This document shows, in pieces, positions 10,870 through 23,696 of a DNA stretch of 64,000 bases. Made by a program: the position numbers and the translations under genes. The stretch's first letter is position 1; every line of letters starts with the position of its first letter. Below the pieces are notes generated by a model that saw only the letters and a program-made list of their open reading frames with translations, was not told the DNA's origin and ran no database searches. Source of the stretch: Dermanyssus gallinae (Eukaryota > Arthropoda > Arachnida > Mesostigmata > Dermanyssidae); the NCBI GenBank assembly GCA_003439945.1, contig QVRM01005597.1, positions 517,001-581,000 on the forward strand, written 5' to 3'.

Positions 10870-11915
10870 CTAGAAGAGCTCCGTCTGCATTTTTTTAGAC
10901 GCACAGCCTACGTAATTAGCCTTATTAGTAGTCGTCACTGTGAATAATATTTTTCAGAATATGCAGAAAGTCAGTATATAAATATTTCATTATATGGGAA
11001 GTTTTGGGAATGTCTGATGCACTTGCATCACTGGCAGCTATCCAAGTTGTGCGGGACAAAATCCAATAATGCCGTGTTCCTTCTTCCTACAAGCTCGGAA
11101 CCCGTCTAGTCTCTAGAACCTATCAGTGCCATTCATGGTTGCTCCAGAACAGTCTGGACACACCCTAGATTTAGAAGTACGTAACCGTTAAGAACCGCAA
11201 ACGGCAGAAAAGAATGTTCTTCTCAGACCTAAGTAGTCCTCAGAAGTAGTCCAATTGCAACCACAGTAGAGGACTCCATCACATAATCCACGAATTGGAG
11301 GGCAAGAGAGGTGCGACTCTATCCTTGCTCAGCTAGCCTTGCACAACCTTAGCATTTTAGTTTGTTACTAACCTTTACTTGAAAGCGACGGTCGTTCAAA
11401 AATGCTGTCACTCATCGCATTGTACATATGTAGATACTTAGATAATCTAATTTGTAGAGCAAAAGCGAATGATGTGCTCGGCCAAATGCGCTGGTCAAAT
11501 TAAGTGCAGAGGAACATTCAATGAGCATTTATGAACATAGCCCAGGTCTGGGCCATCTCCAAAAGCTGTTTGCACGTAGACCCGTGGGTGGTGAAGGCGT
11601 ATTGGGCAGGGTCAAGTAAGCGGTTTAGCGCCACTCGCTGGTTTGGCGCCAATAAGTGCGGACGTGTGTATACGAGGCTCCGAGGAATCACGCTTTCCGT
11701 GTGAGTGCAGGAAGGTAAACCCAGAGAGTAAGATAATATAGTGAAGTGTGAAACTTTGTGATAATTCTGGCGTACTTTGTGTGGCCCTACGACGGAGGAG
11801 CAAGGAGCTAAACCGCTGTGAAGTCTAAACAAAACCTCTTCAGCAAAGTCAAGGAGAAATGAAACCACTCGCGTAACGGTCGGGAGGCTCCGAAAGGTTT
11901 GCCGCGCATTCAAAT
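10870..11915 (-). mobile_element. Jockey/CR1-like RT relic
   Basis: A 131-codon minus frame (11913-11518) ends in LLDPAQYAFTTHGSTCKQLL, which fits the RT finger motif (QxGFxxGxST). Beyond its stop the translation continues with LTSAFGRAHHSLLLYKL, comparable to the motif A/helix region (FSKAFDxVxHxxLLxKL), then LALQFVDYV. Frames are broken and no intact catalytic site is seen. The first 80 residues of the 131-codon frame were not recognised. Confidence 0.45.
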
Positions 11916-12050
11916 TTACATACCAACGGCCTCTTTAACGAAATATACATCATATACCACACAGTATATATGTATATATAGCACAACGCATGCATGTGCA
12001 GGGATATATAGTAAATATTGTATTCGTTATAACTAGAAATAAAAGAAAAT

Positions 12051-12343
12051 AGGAGGTTGTTTTTAATTCTAGACCATTCGCCATCCCTTAACTCTCTCCG
12101 GGCTTGGAACTTACCGTGAGGTATATCTTCAGTGCACCGAGGGCCGGACATGTTGGGATATCTAGGGTTTCACAACAGTCCTTGTGGCAGTATAGCCGCT
12201 GACTCTCAGCAGTATGGGTTATCATCTATTCTCAATGAGCATCGCTCAAAGAAAATCGATCATCAACAGGGATCGAACCGGCGACATCACGGTAGATAAC
12301 AACCATGACTAGCGCACTGGTCCCCGAGACCTCGCCGCCACAC
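12051..12343 (-). mobile_element. tRNA-derived SINE, family 2
   Basis: On the minus strand the head has an A-box-like TGGCGGCGAGGTCTCGGGG and a B box GGTTCGATCCC at 12265-12285. It is followed by a body (GAGCGATGCTCATTGAG, ATAGATGATAA, CTCGGTGCACTGAAG) and a tail with TTCCAAGCCCG and GGTCTAGAATTAAAAAC. The same head, body and tail recur at 39610-39930, and the tail alone at about 16550-16640, which defines a dispersed family. Confidence 0.8.
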
Positions 12344-12559
12344 TGTATTCGTTATAACGAATGCTTTTGCAGCGCATAGTGCATATAGGTAGTGTATTAT
12401 ACAGAACGTTTAAAACAAAAATCGTACTCTGTGAAGTAAAGGAGAGTGTGAAGTGCTGCCAGACCGTTTCCTTCAAGAAGTAAAACAGCTATTTATAAAT
12501 CTTTACGCCCGGTGCTGCTGGGTGCGGCTCAAACTTTGAACTAGAGTATCCCAAGAAAA

Positions 12560-14500
12560 GCTGGTCCTACGGTGAAACGGCTCCTCGACCATGTCAAACC
12601 CCTTTGAGCCAAGTAAAGAAGCCCCAAAGTCCCGCAAGTAGGCAAGAACAGGAAAGGAAATAATCCTGGTCCATCGGACATGAAGTCGTTGGGGGTCACA
12701 GCAAACTTGGCTGCAAATCTAGCTTCACTCACCAGGCAGGCAGACAAGAAGAGTAAGACCAGCCTAAACGTCAAAACGAATGACCCGCCGAGGGACTTCG
12801 ATGAGGTGTTCGCCAAGATCTGGGATGCGGCCAGAACCCTTGGGCTGTTAACGGACAAGTTCCCGAATACGCAGCTGGACGCTAGGTCCGTTGCTCTGAG
12901 GCTCGAGGTGGTAGTCCATTGGTGCTACATGCGAAACCTGATAAGTGGCCGAGAGAACCGAGTCGAGAGAGCAAGCAACGGCTCACATAAAAAAGCTTAC
13001 AAACGACCTTATGGAGGCTCAAAAACGACAGAAAGAGCTCCTTAGCAAGTATGGCGATCTTAAGGGTCAGCTGGAGAAGACGGCTGCAGAATCCGGTACA
13101 TCCGGCATTACTAAGGAGAAGGGAGAAGCCTAACCTAAAGCAAGTGATGTGTTGTGCCTCAAGTGCAACAGACAAGTGGAAAAAAGTGGCTCGAAGGGAT
13201 CGACGGCGACAACCGCAGGGGATTCTCAAAGAATTCTCTGTGGTTGTCGCTGGCGTGGCTACTGTGATTCTTCGAAGAGCCAAACTCCCGTTTTTCTGAA
13301 AGGCTGCGGAGGTAGTACCAATCCCGAAGGGTAACGGTGGCTACAGGCCAATATGCTCATTAAGACGCATGCCAAGGGTTTCAAGAGGATCATTGAGGAA
13401 CGGCTCACATATTTTGCTGAAATGTTCGGACTATTGTCAGAGACCCAATATGGGCTCCGAAGAAATAGATTCGTCCATACAGCGATACACAGAGTCGTGG
13501 CGAAGGCAGAACTGCTAAACAGTTCCACACGAGGGACGCTCCAGCGGATGGCTGCAATATTCCTGGATGCGAAAAACGCGTTCAGTAGTCTTCCATGGAG
13601 GGCCATCCTGTTAACCCTCAGCAGGAAGCAATCAACCTCGTATATGGTTATGACCTTAGTTTAGAGCGTCGGGACAGAAAGCAGGAAACGTCATTGCGAA
13701 TATTTTACCGAACATCCACGGACCCAAGCGAGCGCATCGAAGGAGACTTGTGCTGTCAGTGGCCAGATCGATAGCATTCTTCGGTTGTTCAGTCTGGTTC
13801 ACCTCGGCCGTAGCGCGAGCTAAAAACCTGCTAAAGAAAACCCAGCGAATGATGGCGCTAAGGATCATACAGGCATACCGTACCGTAAGTACGGCTGCTG
13901 CCCTAGTCCTGCAATCCTCCATGGAATCTCATCGTCAAGAAACGGCGCAGAGTGTGGAAAAGAGGACCACAATGCTCAAAAAGGCCAAGCGTGAAACTGT
14001 ACTTTGCGAGTGGCAACGATAATAGACAGAACTGCGGAGGGGAGAGCCTGGAGCCAAGGTTCGGGATCTAATCACGGACATCAAAAAGCGGATGGATCGT
14101 CCAGGAGGCGATATGGACTTAGTCATGACCCAAGTAATAACTGGACATGAAGATTTCCAGGCCTACCTGAACGATTTTAACGTAGCTACTTAATTGAGGA
14201 GCTGCCTCCGCTGCACAAAAATCATCACACGAGACGACGCGTTTTACACGATGTTTGTTTGTCCTGCCCTAAAGAAAGCAAGGGAACTGGCTTTAAACAA
14301 CGTGACGTATCATTGGCAGCAACGGCGACCCGTGGTAAAAATCCTAATCCAAGTATGCCGAAAACAAGCATGAAAGATTTCATTCAGTTTATTTGCAAAA
14401 CAACTAGCGGATGGGAAGTTTGGGATCAACGGCAAAAACGGGGAAAGACGCGAATACGTTTGCAAACCCGCCCTTCGTCATGAAAAGAGATGCAAAATGG
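12560..14500 (+). mobile_element. R1-like LINE, internally deleted and frameshifted
   Basis: The ORF1 part is at 12680-13133, with a Cys-rich CLKCN...CGCRWRGYC segment at about 13150-13265. The RT N-terminal part is at 13320-13620: GYRPIC, a frameshift, then AKGFKRIIEERLTYFAEM, SETQYGLRRNR and AAIFLDAKNAFSSLPW (motif A D present). The endonuclease and the YADD/thumb region are missing, so large internal deletions are inferred. The RT C-terminal part runs from 13750 in another frame: FGCSVWFTSA, QRMMALRIIQAYRTVSTAA, then TQVITGHEDFQAYLNDF. Order and motifs are R1-like; the copy is inactive. Confidence 0.75.
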
Positions 14501-14504
14501 AATG

Positions 14505-15185
14505 GTTCTATTCAAGGGCCCACTTCGGCCCACTGCTCCTACGTACCCACAGTGCCATTAACCAAAGATCTGGGAGGCCTGGAGTGAATATTCAGAGAGA
14601 ATGCGGTTTTCGGACCATCGAAAACCAGGAGTTCAATCCGGTAACGTCGGTAGTCTGGCGGTGAGTCCGACACTATTCGGCCCGCATCCAAAGGTAGTGT
14701 CCGTTCGTGCGTAACGCATTTCTACCCTCTTAAAGCAAAATGAAGCGGTTTAAAATTGAAGACTTATTAAAGTGTTTAACTAAAGCGTTCTCAAAAATGC
14801 AGCTCGGTATCAAGCCTTGCAAAACAGGCCGATAATTCCAAGAAAAAACAGCCCTGAACCTCTGAACAAGTCGGTGTCATCATCGTCACAACCATTCGTT
14901 ACAGAGAGCTTCTACTGCTAAAGGCCGCACTTGACCAGGGAGATACCGAGCAAGGGTGATAAAAGGCAGCAACATACGGGCAGGGGGCAGCGACTCAATG
15001 AAATTCACCGTCAAAATCGTCATCGTCTTACGTCAACAACAACAACAACAACAACAGAACAACAGTAACAACGTGGGTCCGGAGATGGCCTAGAGGGTAA
15101 ACGCTTGCTTATGCATCCATAATCTATATTTTTCTACGCGTGAGGTAAAATGAAAAAGCTAGAGAGAGAGCCAGCGCGTTATGTA
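14505..15185. other. Intergenic; short CAA tract and SINE-head-like piece
   Basis: A (CAA)n tract lies at about 15033-15070. Just after it, GATGGCCTAGAGGGTAAACGC (about 15085-15105) resembles the A-box end of SINE family 2, without a B box. At 14630, AGTTCAATCCGG is B-box-like in isolation. No gene seen. Confidence 0.35.
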
Positions 15186-15188
<3 letters not shown>

Positions 15189-15262
<74 letters not shown>

Positions 15263-15270
15263 TTATATAC

Positions 15271-15303
<33 letters not shown>
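15189..15303. repeat. (TA)n followed by (GA)n microsatellite
   Basis: About 90 bases of imperfect TA repeat with TACATA interruptions, running directly into about 20 bases of GA repeat. The same TA-to-GA transition occurs at 36106-36150. Confidence 0.95.
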
Positions 15304-15305
<2 letters not shown>

Positions 15306-15615
15306 AGCACGCACGCGCGCCCACAAACCAAGAGAAAGAGGGGGGAGAGAGAAATCTGGAAGAACGAACCAAACATCCACCACAGCAAATCCCATTTCAA
15401 ATCTCTGTATTCGGTCGGCGGAACGATGCAGCGAACAATGCAAATGCGTTTGCCTTCTCTTTTTCTCTTTTATTCAACTGTTTTGGCAGCGGCGAAATCG
15501 GTAGAATCACCGACAGAAACTGCAGCCAAACTAGCAACATCAACAGCAGCCAAACCAGCAACAGCAGAAGAGGAGTCATAAAACGGCAGCATCAGCATCG
15601 GCATCAGCTACACAG

Positions 15616-16077
15616 ATGCCACGAGCCGCCTGTGACGAAGGGAAGAAAGAAGAGAGCGATAATGCTGTCTCAGCAGCAGCAGCAGCAGCAGCGACAGCAG
15701 CGACTGCGACCACGCGCAGGCCACCCGTCAGGGCCCGGGCTTACGGCTCGGGCGCCGGCGCCCGACGGTGCTTCTTCGCGCGACGCGACGGCCTCTCGTA
15801 CGGTGGTAGCACCGGCCGGCGCGATGTTCTCGGCATCGTCGAACGAAAAACTGAAACGGAGCCAGCAGCGACGACAATGACGACGACGTCAACCGATCGA
15901 CGACCCAAATCGAGCTCGATTGACTACTACCAGATCCTCCTGGGAGAGGACGGAATCGCAGCAGCAGCAGCATTAGCACGGCGACAACTACGACGACGAC
16001 GACGATGGGCGGAAACAAGGGAAATGATAGAGAAAAGGCTGGTAGAACAGGCCACAGCAAGCATGAGCACTGCATAG
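15616..16077 (+). CDS. Low-confidence ORF with CAG repeats, possible exon
   Basis: A 153-codon frame in a GC-richer island with CAG runs at 15677-15695 and 15957-15973. It translates to an Ala-run protein whose second half (SIDYYQILLGEDG, then ARRQLRRRRR) is less repetitive. A second frame through the same island gives a polyglutamine run. Two long frames over the same CAG-rich DNA are expected by composition. It could be the 5' exon or leader of a host gene; I see no strong splice donor at its end. Confidence 0.2.
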   Translation: MPRAACDEGKKEESDNAVSAAAAAAATAATATTRRPPVRARAYGSGAGARRCFFARRDGLSYGGSTGRRDVLGIVERKTETEPAATTMTTTSTDRRPKSSSIDYYQILLGEDGIAAAAALARRQLRRRRRWAETREMIEKRLVEQATASMSTA

Positions 16078-16544
16078 ACCTCAATCATCATCATCATCAT
16101 CACGAATCGCTATGATTATCATAATCACCATCAGCATCTAGACTGCTACTGGCTGACAATGACAGATCGCTGACGATGAAGCAACAAAAGTGCGTGGCAG
16201 ATACACGCTGCTTATGGTATTTCCGTGCCGGGCGCACACACACACATACACATATACACAACACGTAGGAGACAAGAGACATCGCAGAAATAAGGAAGCC
16301 GTGAAACGACCGTGTCTACTTCGACCATGAAAACAAATGCAACGACATTGATAACGACATGATTTGACGGACGGTCCGGTGGGCATGCGGACTGACCCCG
16401 CTACCGATGCTCTGAGGTTCGCTCTGGCCAACTCACCAGGTGGCGCAACAACATCAACATGAATTCGTCCTTGTTCGTCGAGACGGTTTCGTGCCGCATC
16501 AACGGAAGTGTCAGGTCACATGAGACAAAAGACAGCCAGATCGA

Positions 16545-16645
16545 CCAGGTCGAGGCTTTGAAGATGTACCTCAGGTTGAGTTCCAAGCCCGTAGGGGACG
16601 GAGGATAGTCTAGAATGAAAAAAACAACATCCTCAAAAAATGTTT
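16545..16645 (+). mobile_element. SINE family 2, 3' fragment
   Basis: It contains AAGATGTACCTCAGGT, TTCCAAGCCCGTAGGGG and AGTCTAGAATGAAAAAAACA. These match the 3' part of the family 2 copies at 12051-12343 and 39610-39930. No tRNA-like head is visible upstream. Confidence 0.6.
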
Positions 16646-16649
16646 TCTT

Positions 16650-19600
16650 AATTCTAGGTCGACCAACAACGTGGATCCAACAACGGCATCTGCTCATACA
16701 GCGTTAACAATGCTGCTAACTGGAAACGTTTGGGGGTACTTCGAATAGTAAGTGACGGAAACAGTCTAACTGCATACTATCGACTGCTTCCAGCCGGCGT
16801 CTGGCGTGATTCTCGTCAACAGCTCTGCTCCCTTGCACTCGCAACCCTTGAGAGCAGTGGGCATTTGAGCTATCTACACTAAAACTGGTGTTTTTTTTAT
16901 CGGTACACAGTCACGCTAAGCGACTGTGAGAGGTGCAGTACCTGTCGTCGATTATGTACTTTGCTCGTAGAATTCCTCTGGCGATCCCACAACAAAGTTG
17001 CACTTAAGCTAGCAGCTATCCTTGTAAAATAGAAGATGTTTCCTTTGAACGCACTTCCGGATCTGTGTAGTTACGATACGCAAAAGCGCCAAACTTTTAT
17101 AGTGTTGATAGGTTGAGGTGATATGTCTTACATATATTTCAAGATCAGCAGCACACGTATGTAAAATCAACCTTTTCGGCATAGCTTGAGATGAAATCCA
17201 TATGCAGATTCTCAACAAAGAGTTGCATATTAGCCCCCAGATAGACAAGACAATTTCTACTGAATAAATTATTTTCCATAAAATATTTCATATTTGCAGA
17301 CTTAACGGAATCAAGACATTTAAAATATGTTGCTATTTTATACTATTCATCTAACGTCTAGGTAATAAAGCGTCATCGAGCTAACCGGTAGCAGCTTTGG
17401 AAGGATTTGAATAACGTGGAACATCAAACGACCCTTTCGAGTTCTCACTGTGAAAGCTAAAACTTGCGTCTGGCAGAGAGTTGCTCGAATAAGATTGAGT
17501 TATCCTGATCATAAATTGACTTCAGAAAAAAATATATTAAATATTGAAAACCTCGTTGTAAAAAATAACAAGGTCAACTCTAAGTTCAGGATTAATTCTT
17601 CTTACACTTAGGTTTACATTCTTCTTAAAGGTAGAGCACCTCCGTACGATCTTGTATGGGCGGCTCTATGGGCCCTCCGGAAGCTCTCCTAATACGGCAG
17701 GAGGGATGCAGCCTTCTGCACTAGGGGTTGTGACGCAGAGATGCTTACCATCAGATGCGGATTGTCTAATTTACGGAGAGGTGTTGAATGCTCCAGCTAA
17801 ACGGGTTTGCCTTCCAAAAGTTGAATGTACAGCTATATTGCTCATTAGTTAAGCCGGCGCCTTGGACGCGTTAGGGTAACGCGTCCTCATGCCGGATCTT
17901 AGGTGCTCAAGGTTTCGTAATTGGTTAGTGGCGGCCAAGCAAGAGCTACGCTTTGTACGAACTGACTTTAAATACATTTTAAAACGAAAACTTGTAGATT
18001 TCGTGAAAAAAATGAAAAAAGAGCAAGCCTACATCCGAACCTAAACCATCGATTAATGTTCTGTTACCGAGCAGTGGGTAATAGGCCGACACATCTACTG
18101 AACGCATGCATACATATCAGGAGTTATGCTTAAGCAACACGAGTAGAACCTCGTTACGATGCGCTGGTACATTACTGGTATACGCAGTGTTTATATACGG
18201 GCGTTTCTGATTAGTCGTGATGGACGCTTGGCGTTAGGTAGCCACCGTGGCCGGCGCAAAACGTTAGCGGCACATATCATTGAAGTGTATGCGCCATTAA
18301 TAGCGGAGGACACCTGCGCCATTAATAGTTGCGCAGCATTTGCTCTCAGAAAAGCGAGGGATTCAGACTCACGCACAGGCTGTGAGAGGCCGTCCCATCA
18401 GGTCCACGATGACTTACAATGACTTCTCAACGACCACATGATGATTTAGACCGAAGCGACACAGAGCAGGTTTTGGTGGACTGGAGGATGCCTAACGTTG
18501 CGCGGCTGGTCAGGTCAGACAAGCGGGCGAACGCTTAGTCTTGTGTAGTGTTCGCTGCGTATCTAGTTTACAGCTGCGTACGCGTAACCTTACGCGTCAA
18601 TTGTGGCCAGTTGCGTGGTTGGTTTGTAGTGACAGACGCTTATTGTTGCACCGACTTGTCAGTGGCTTGAATATAGAAATAAGCGGCGCTTCCTACGATC
18701 GGACTTTAATTAAATCATATAGAATATTAGATCTTGTAGACTCGTTGGTACACACAAGAAATCTATGACAAGCCTACCTCCAATCCCAGATCATCACCGA
18801 TGCCGACGTTCGGTTCTCCAGACCGTGCATATGTTTAGGTCGGCGCATGTATTGCAAGCATGTATAGGAATTTCGAGTGATACTTGAATAGCACTTTTGC
18901 CCTATTCAATAGTGTTGGCGGGCGCTTAGCGTTGCGTGGTGGTTAGTGATAGCGACCGTATGCATAACTTCGTAGTTACTTTTATACGAAACATCATTCG
19001 AGATAGTTTGATGCGTAACGCCGTGCACAGGTGCTAAGTAAGTTGGCCTGAAATGTTGTTTGTTCGGTGAAGATTACTTCAGTTTGCCCCGCGCAAATTG
19101 CTTGCAGTCAATGCCTAGCCTAAGCATTGAAATTTACTTTAACTAGAGTATATAGTTGTATATGTATGGAAATTAAGCGCCCGCAGATCTCATAATAAAG
19201 AGAACTTTGTCGTGGCGCACCTCTTGCATTCTATATAGCGACTGTGCCAGTCATGCTCCGGAAAACTAAACTGCATCTCCTGTGCATAGGCAGTCTTCCT
19301 CCAACTACACTCCTGGAGTCCAGCACGAAACATTATCATTTTATAATCGCTAGTAAGTTTTAAGGTACACTCCAGCAGAAAATAAAAATGAAATGTACAC
19401 TAGATGATATTGTAATAGTTCGCCTTCTGTAAAAATGCTGGAAGAACGCTAAAGCTTATGTTTAGCAAACGCGATAAACGCGTCACGGAGTTTTTCAAAT
19501 CCTTATTATAATATGCTATCCAAAAAAGCAACAAAGCGGAGATCGCAAGCGTTTTTAATAATCTACTAATTTACGTCACCTTTCAGAACAATATGGTATC

Positions 19601-20185
19601 ACATGTGTCTTGTTTTCCTGAGTGTAAGAACTGCCCTGATCCTGTATAGGTCCGTATTTCTCCAGTCCACGTGCACCCTTTACATCAAAACTTACAAACA
19701 CAATTCAGTGTGTACTCTAAAACTGGAACAGCTATTTCAGTCGAGCTAAGCACCGACGGCTCGCATACAGAGTAGTGCCTTGGGTGGGTTTTCAGTTGGG
19801 CGGTTAGTCGGTGAAACGGTTCTTATCTATCATTGCAGACTTTTTGAAGTTTGGGTTACTGCTGCATCTTACTTACGTACGTATTAAACATTACGCGCAG
19901 TCTGCCATCTGAAAACTCCTCAAAAACAATCATTAACAATCTACTACCGCATTGGATTTCACCATTGATGAGAAGAGTACGCAAAATTCTAATTTTACTT
20001 TTACATGTTCGAACGTTCACGCCTAGCTGACGTCTGTGGTTGCAAAGTAACTAAAATCTCCCGATGGCCATATCGAATGTGAGAGCATACATGCATCTAC
20101 TAGGTTCGCTTACTTTGTCAATCACTTCACTCGTCACACCTGTAGGAGTTCAGAAAAATATTTTTTTTATTAAAATCTTGCTTGA
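16650..20185. other. Unassigned intergenic DNA
   Basis: AT-rich stretches with only short frames (the longest is 87 codons at 18159-18422). None shows a recognisable domain, and no SINE head or RT motif was found by eye. Ancient transposon remains are likely but cannot be shown. Confidence 0.4.
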
Positions 20186-20189
20186 ACGC

Positions 20190-21145
20190 ATGCCCGTCAA
20201 CCAATAAGCACATTCGGTAGCGATAGCAAAGCTCTCGTTGCACGCGTTCAAAGATACCAGACGTGTCAAAAATGGTTCCAGCAGCAGTAACTATTCAGCC
20301 AATCAGATCAATAGGAGACTCAACGGGAGTTGCATAGACTAGATTCTTTAAATGGCCCCAAAGAAAAATCGAGACTGGATAGAATAAGCGATCGCGACGG
20401 CCAAGCTTGTGGACCACCTCGACCAATCCAGCAATTGACAAAGGTCTCATCCAGGTAATTCCGTACCTGAAGGGCGTTGTGTGCTGGGGCACCATCGTGC
20501 TGGAATCACATCCTCGACCGGATACTCTGTGGAGCTTATGCCAAGAGTTCTGGTAAGGTAGTGCCGAGAAATGTGTGTTATGCTGATCCATTTAACCTTT
20601 CGGGGTGTATATAAAGTCCGATGAGGTAGTTGTTCCCTATGCCAGCCCAGACATTTATGAAAAAGCAACGCTAGTGTGCGTGCGGGCGGATCATGTGCAG
20701 GTTCTCCTTGGTTCACCAATGAACATTGTGTGCGTTGAACACATTATCTTGTGTGAAGGACGCTTCGTCCGTGAAGAGAACAAGGCTTGAACTCGCAATC
20801 GGTATGAAAGTAAGCGTGATTTATTTAGCACCTCGTAGACAGTGGTGCGACTTATAAAAAATCCGTTCGGGGCTGACTCTCAGCCAAGATTTAACGTCCA
20901 TGGGCTGCTTTTCGCATTGCTTCATAAACGGACAACCCCCTTAAATACAAATGTGCAACGGTGGGGCTCAAACCCGCGCACCTATGTGTCTCCTCCGGTC
21001 GCGAGGCGCAGACGCATGCCACCACGCCACCGGGCTCGATTGTGGTGCGACTTGCACCGATACTTCTATCCACCATAATGCCTGCAACGATATGTTCCTC
21101 CGTCTCTTATGGCTTCTTACTGACCGCGGTCGTCCCCGCGTCGTA
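20190..21145 (-). mobile_element. Mariner/IS630-type transposase relic, interrupted by a SINE
   Basis: From right to left on the minus strand: an HTH-like part (MVDRSIGASRTTVYEVLNKS), then RLRVQALFSS. The catalytic-domain pieces follow: NVWAGIGNNYLIGLYIHPE; DGATAHT-like; RNYLDETFVNCWIGRGGPQA (close to the WIGRxGPxxWPxRS block); LDFSLWGHLKNLVY. The DFxLWG motif is one of the best markers of this family. Frameshifts and stops are frequent. The HTH part and the catalytic part are separated by a SINE at 20854-21041 with a clear duplication. Confidence 0.75.
20842..21053 (-). mobile_element. tRNA-derived SINE, family 1, with 12-bp TSD
   Basis: The insert 20854-21041 is flanked by GTGGTGCGACTT at 20842-20853 and 21042-21053. 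On the minus strand the head has GGTGGCGTGGTGGCATGCG (A-box region) and GGTTTGAGCCCCACC (B box). It is followed by ATTTGTATTTAA, GAAGCAATGCGAAAAGCAG, GGACGTTAAATCTTGGCTGAG and a short T/A-rich end. Its 5' start at GAGCCCGGTGGCG is shared with the copies at 21496, 44777-44932 and 54669. Confidence 0.92.
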
Positions 21146-21484
21146 GTGACGGCCGTGAAATGACCCAGTTTCGGGGGGTAAACAAAGTCGTCGCGTAAAA
21201 ATTGTGCTGGCAGATATTCGTCGGTGTGAAAAGCGCTCTGCGTACAACCAGTGTGCGGTGCTCGCGTTGCTGTTTGCTACAACACACTAATTACACGTCA
21301 GTTTTCTCGGTGTTTGTGAACCGGTCCATCACGATACACTACGCGATAGACACTGTAGTATTCACCACACTCACGACGGACGTCGACCGTTACGACTTCG
21401 CCAGTTCTCCCTCTCACAACACATGTCCTCTGCCTGGCTTGAGCCTACGACTACTAAGTTATCTATTTCCATGTCTTCTTTTAA

Positions 21485-21689
21485 ATCACAGATTGTCGAG
21501 CTCGGTGGCGTGGTGCATTCGCCTGCACCTCGAGACCGGAGGAGACACCGGAGGGTTCGAGCCCCACCGTTGCCCCACATTTGTATTTGTGGGGGTCCGT
21601 GTATGAAGCAATGCGAAAAAACAGTCTCGTGGACGTTAAATCTTGGCTAGGGGTCAGCCCGAAAAGTATTTTTTTAATATCACAGATTG
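21485..21689 (+). mobile_element. tRNA-derived SINE, family 1, with 11-bp TSD
   Basis: The insert 21496-21678 is flanked by ATCACAGATTG at 21485-21495 and 21679-21689. The head has GGTGGCGTGGTGCATTCGCC and GGTTCGAGCCCCACC. The body has GAAGCAATGCGAAAAAACAG and GGACGTTAAATCTTGGCTAG, and it ends in a short T-rich tail. It lies about 440 bases from the opposite-strand copy at 20854-21041. Confidence 0.93.
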
Positions 21690-21694
21690 CCCGC

Positions 21695-23657
21695 GCATTT
21701 AATGACTTTTCGCGTCGTGCTACTGGAGGTGGCAACATCTTCTATTAGGTGCCATGTGTTTAGCTTGCTTCACCATTGGCTCCAACTGACCCTGTCTATG
21801 CCCGCGCTGCTTAACGGAAACTGCTACCCTACAGACACACGGCTCAATCATTGCCCCACACAGCTCGATCTCTCTAATAGAACGACTAAAAGCAGAATTC
21901 GTCTGCTCTCGCATCATGGCGGTTCCAGTAACGGTCGCGCGTTTTCAAATTCGATTTTCTTAGAGTAACTGACGAGCGTTGTTTTTTAATTTTTTATAGG
22001 AGATTTGGAAATGTATAACCTGAGATTTGGCAACCAAAAGTACGTAGTGTGGGTCTCTTACTCAATAAAAACCTCCGTCTATTACCGGTCGCGGTGCATC
22101 CCAGCCTAGGCGATTGGCTAGTATGGCGCGCAGAATTTCTATTACCAGAAACAGTTCAAGCTAGAAGCACAAGCTTTCAATTTATTGGGAGATTTTTGTC
22201 AGCGTTTATCCATCGGCATCTGGAGCGTGAAAGCACTGCATCAGTAATAGGTTTTGTAGCGGAGTTTTTTCAACTAGACGGCCTAACACTAGAACTAGAA
22301 GGGTCACGGTGAGGTGGTAAGTTGGTGAACGTTTCCTGGTAACAAATGTCCACTTCCATATCACAATGAAAAGTAATAGATATGTACAGTTATACAACAT
22401 TTCATACATAGTAACATTTCAGTAGTAACATAAGGCGACAGTGCTAACATCAATAGTACTAACGGTAAAAAAACAACACCAACGTCGATAACAACAATAG
22501 CAGTACGGCATTCAACGCCAGCTGGAATCAGAATTCAAACCGTGGACGATGGCAGCCGTGACTGAGAAAGAGTTTTTAGAGACGTTGGCCGAGTAGTCTA
22601 ATTCGGGACTCGGATCTTGTTCTAAATGATGCAAAATGCGAAATACTTCGGTGGACCAGGCAGTCCAACAGAGGGTCCTCCTGAATGCCCCGAAATGCAG
22701 CCTGATGAGCACCGTAGATCGACCGTAGGTCCTCCAAGCTCACAACTCTCGGCACCCAATACAATGCGTCCTTCGCTGCTGTGATACCACCACCCGGACC
22801 GGCCTTCTACAAGCGGCCTAGGCATTAAATCAGATGGGAGCGCCCTTGGCGCACCTAGGCTCACTCAGACACTGGTCTCCTGGATTGCCGTGGCCCGTCT
22901 ATAAAAACGAATTTCACCTGTCGGGCGCGCCTTCAGGGACAAATCGGCAGTCCTACCGGATTCCATTTCCTAACACTCCCTCGGCGGTATCATCATGAAG
23001 AGAATCGAAAGGCGACAACTGCTGATGTCAGCGGGAATTCCCGTGAATGAGGCAAAGTTGAAGGCAGGCTTTGGCATGTCAAGCAGAGTTTGGCTGCAAG
23101 CCGTCACACTTTCCCTGCAGCTGGAAAATAACTGAGCGTGCCTATACGCAGTCGGGCGACTGCTGCGCGCATAGAGCAACAGGGAAGTGACTCCTAGCGG
23201 TAAATACACCCTGAGTTGCCGTAAAAACTCAACCAGACTGCTCGAGCCCTATTCGGCCCTTAGTGCATTAAAGATATGCCTCACTGCTGGCGATTTCAGG
23301 GCCTTAGGGGACGAATAATAATAATAGTAGTCTAGTTTAAACTGCCAAGGCACTTCGCCAATAATAACGACGTCATTCAAAGAGCGCTGCAGTCAGCTCA
23401 AATACCGACTTGAGCCCACCTACGGCCAACGCTGGGTATCAGAGTTCAGCACTGAAGGCGGCGGCAAGCTTCACGGGTCCGTAACTATCTAAATTTGCAC
23501 TGTGATATAGAAGTATATAGAGAGTCAAATATTAAATAGCAAGTCTAATACTGGCAAGTCAATAGACGCCTAGTACAAACAACGCAGACAGGATTACACA
23601 TTATTTATTTACACACCAGATTTGGTAAAATATAATAGTACGATCGATATCGTAATA

Positions 23658-23696
<39 letters not shown>

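Noticed and set aside
15900..16000. J-domain (DnaJ) start suggested by SIDYYQILLGEDG
   Set aside because: No helix pattern or HPD motif follows; the match is a few residues inside a CAG-rich frame.
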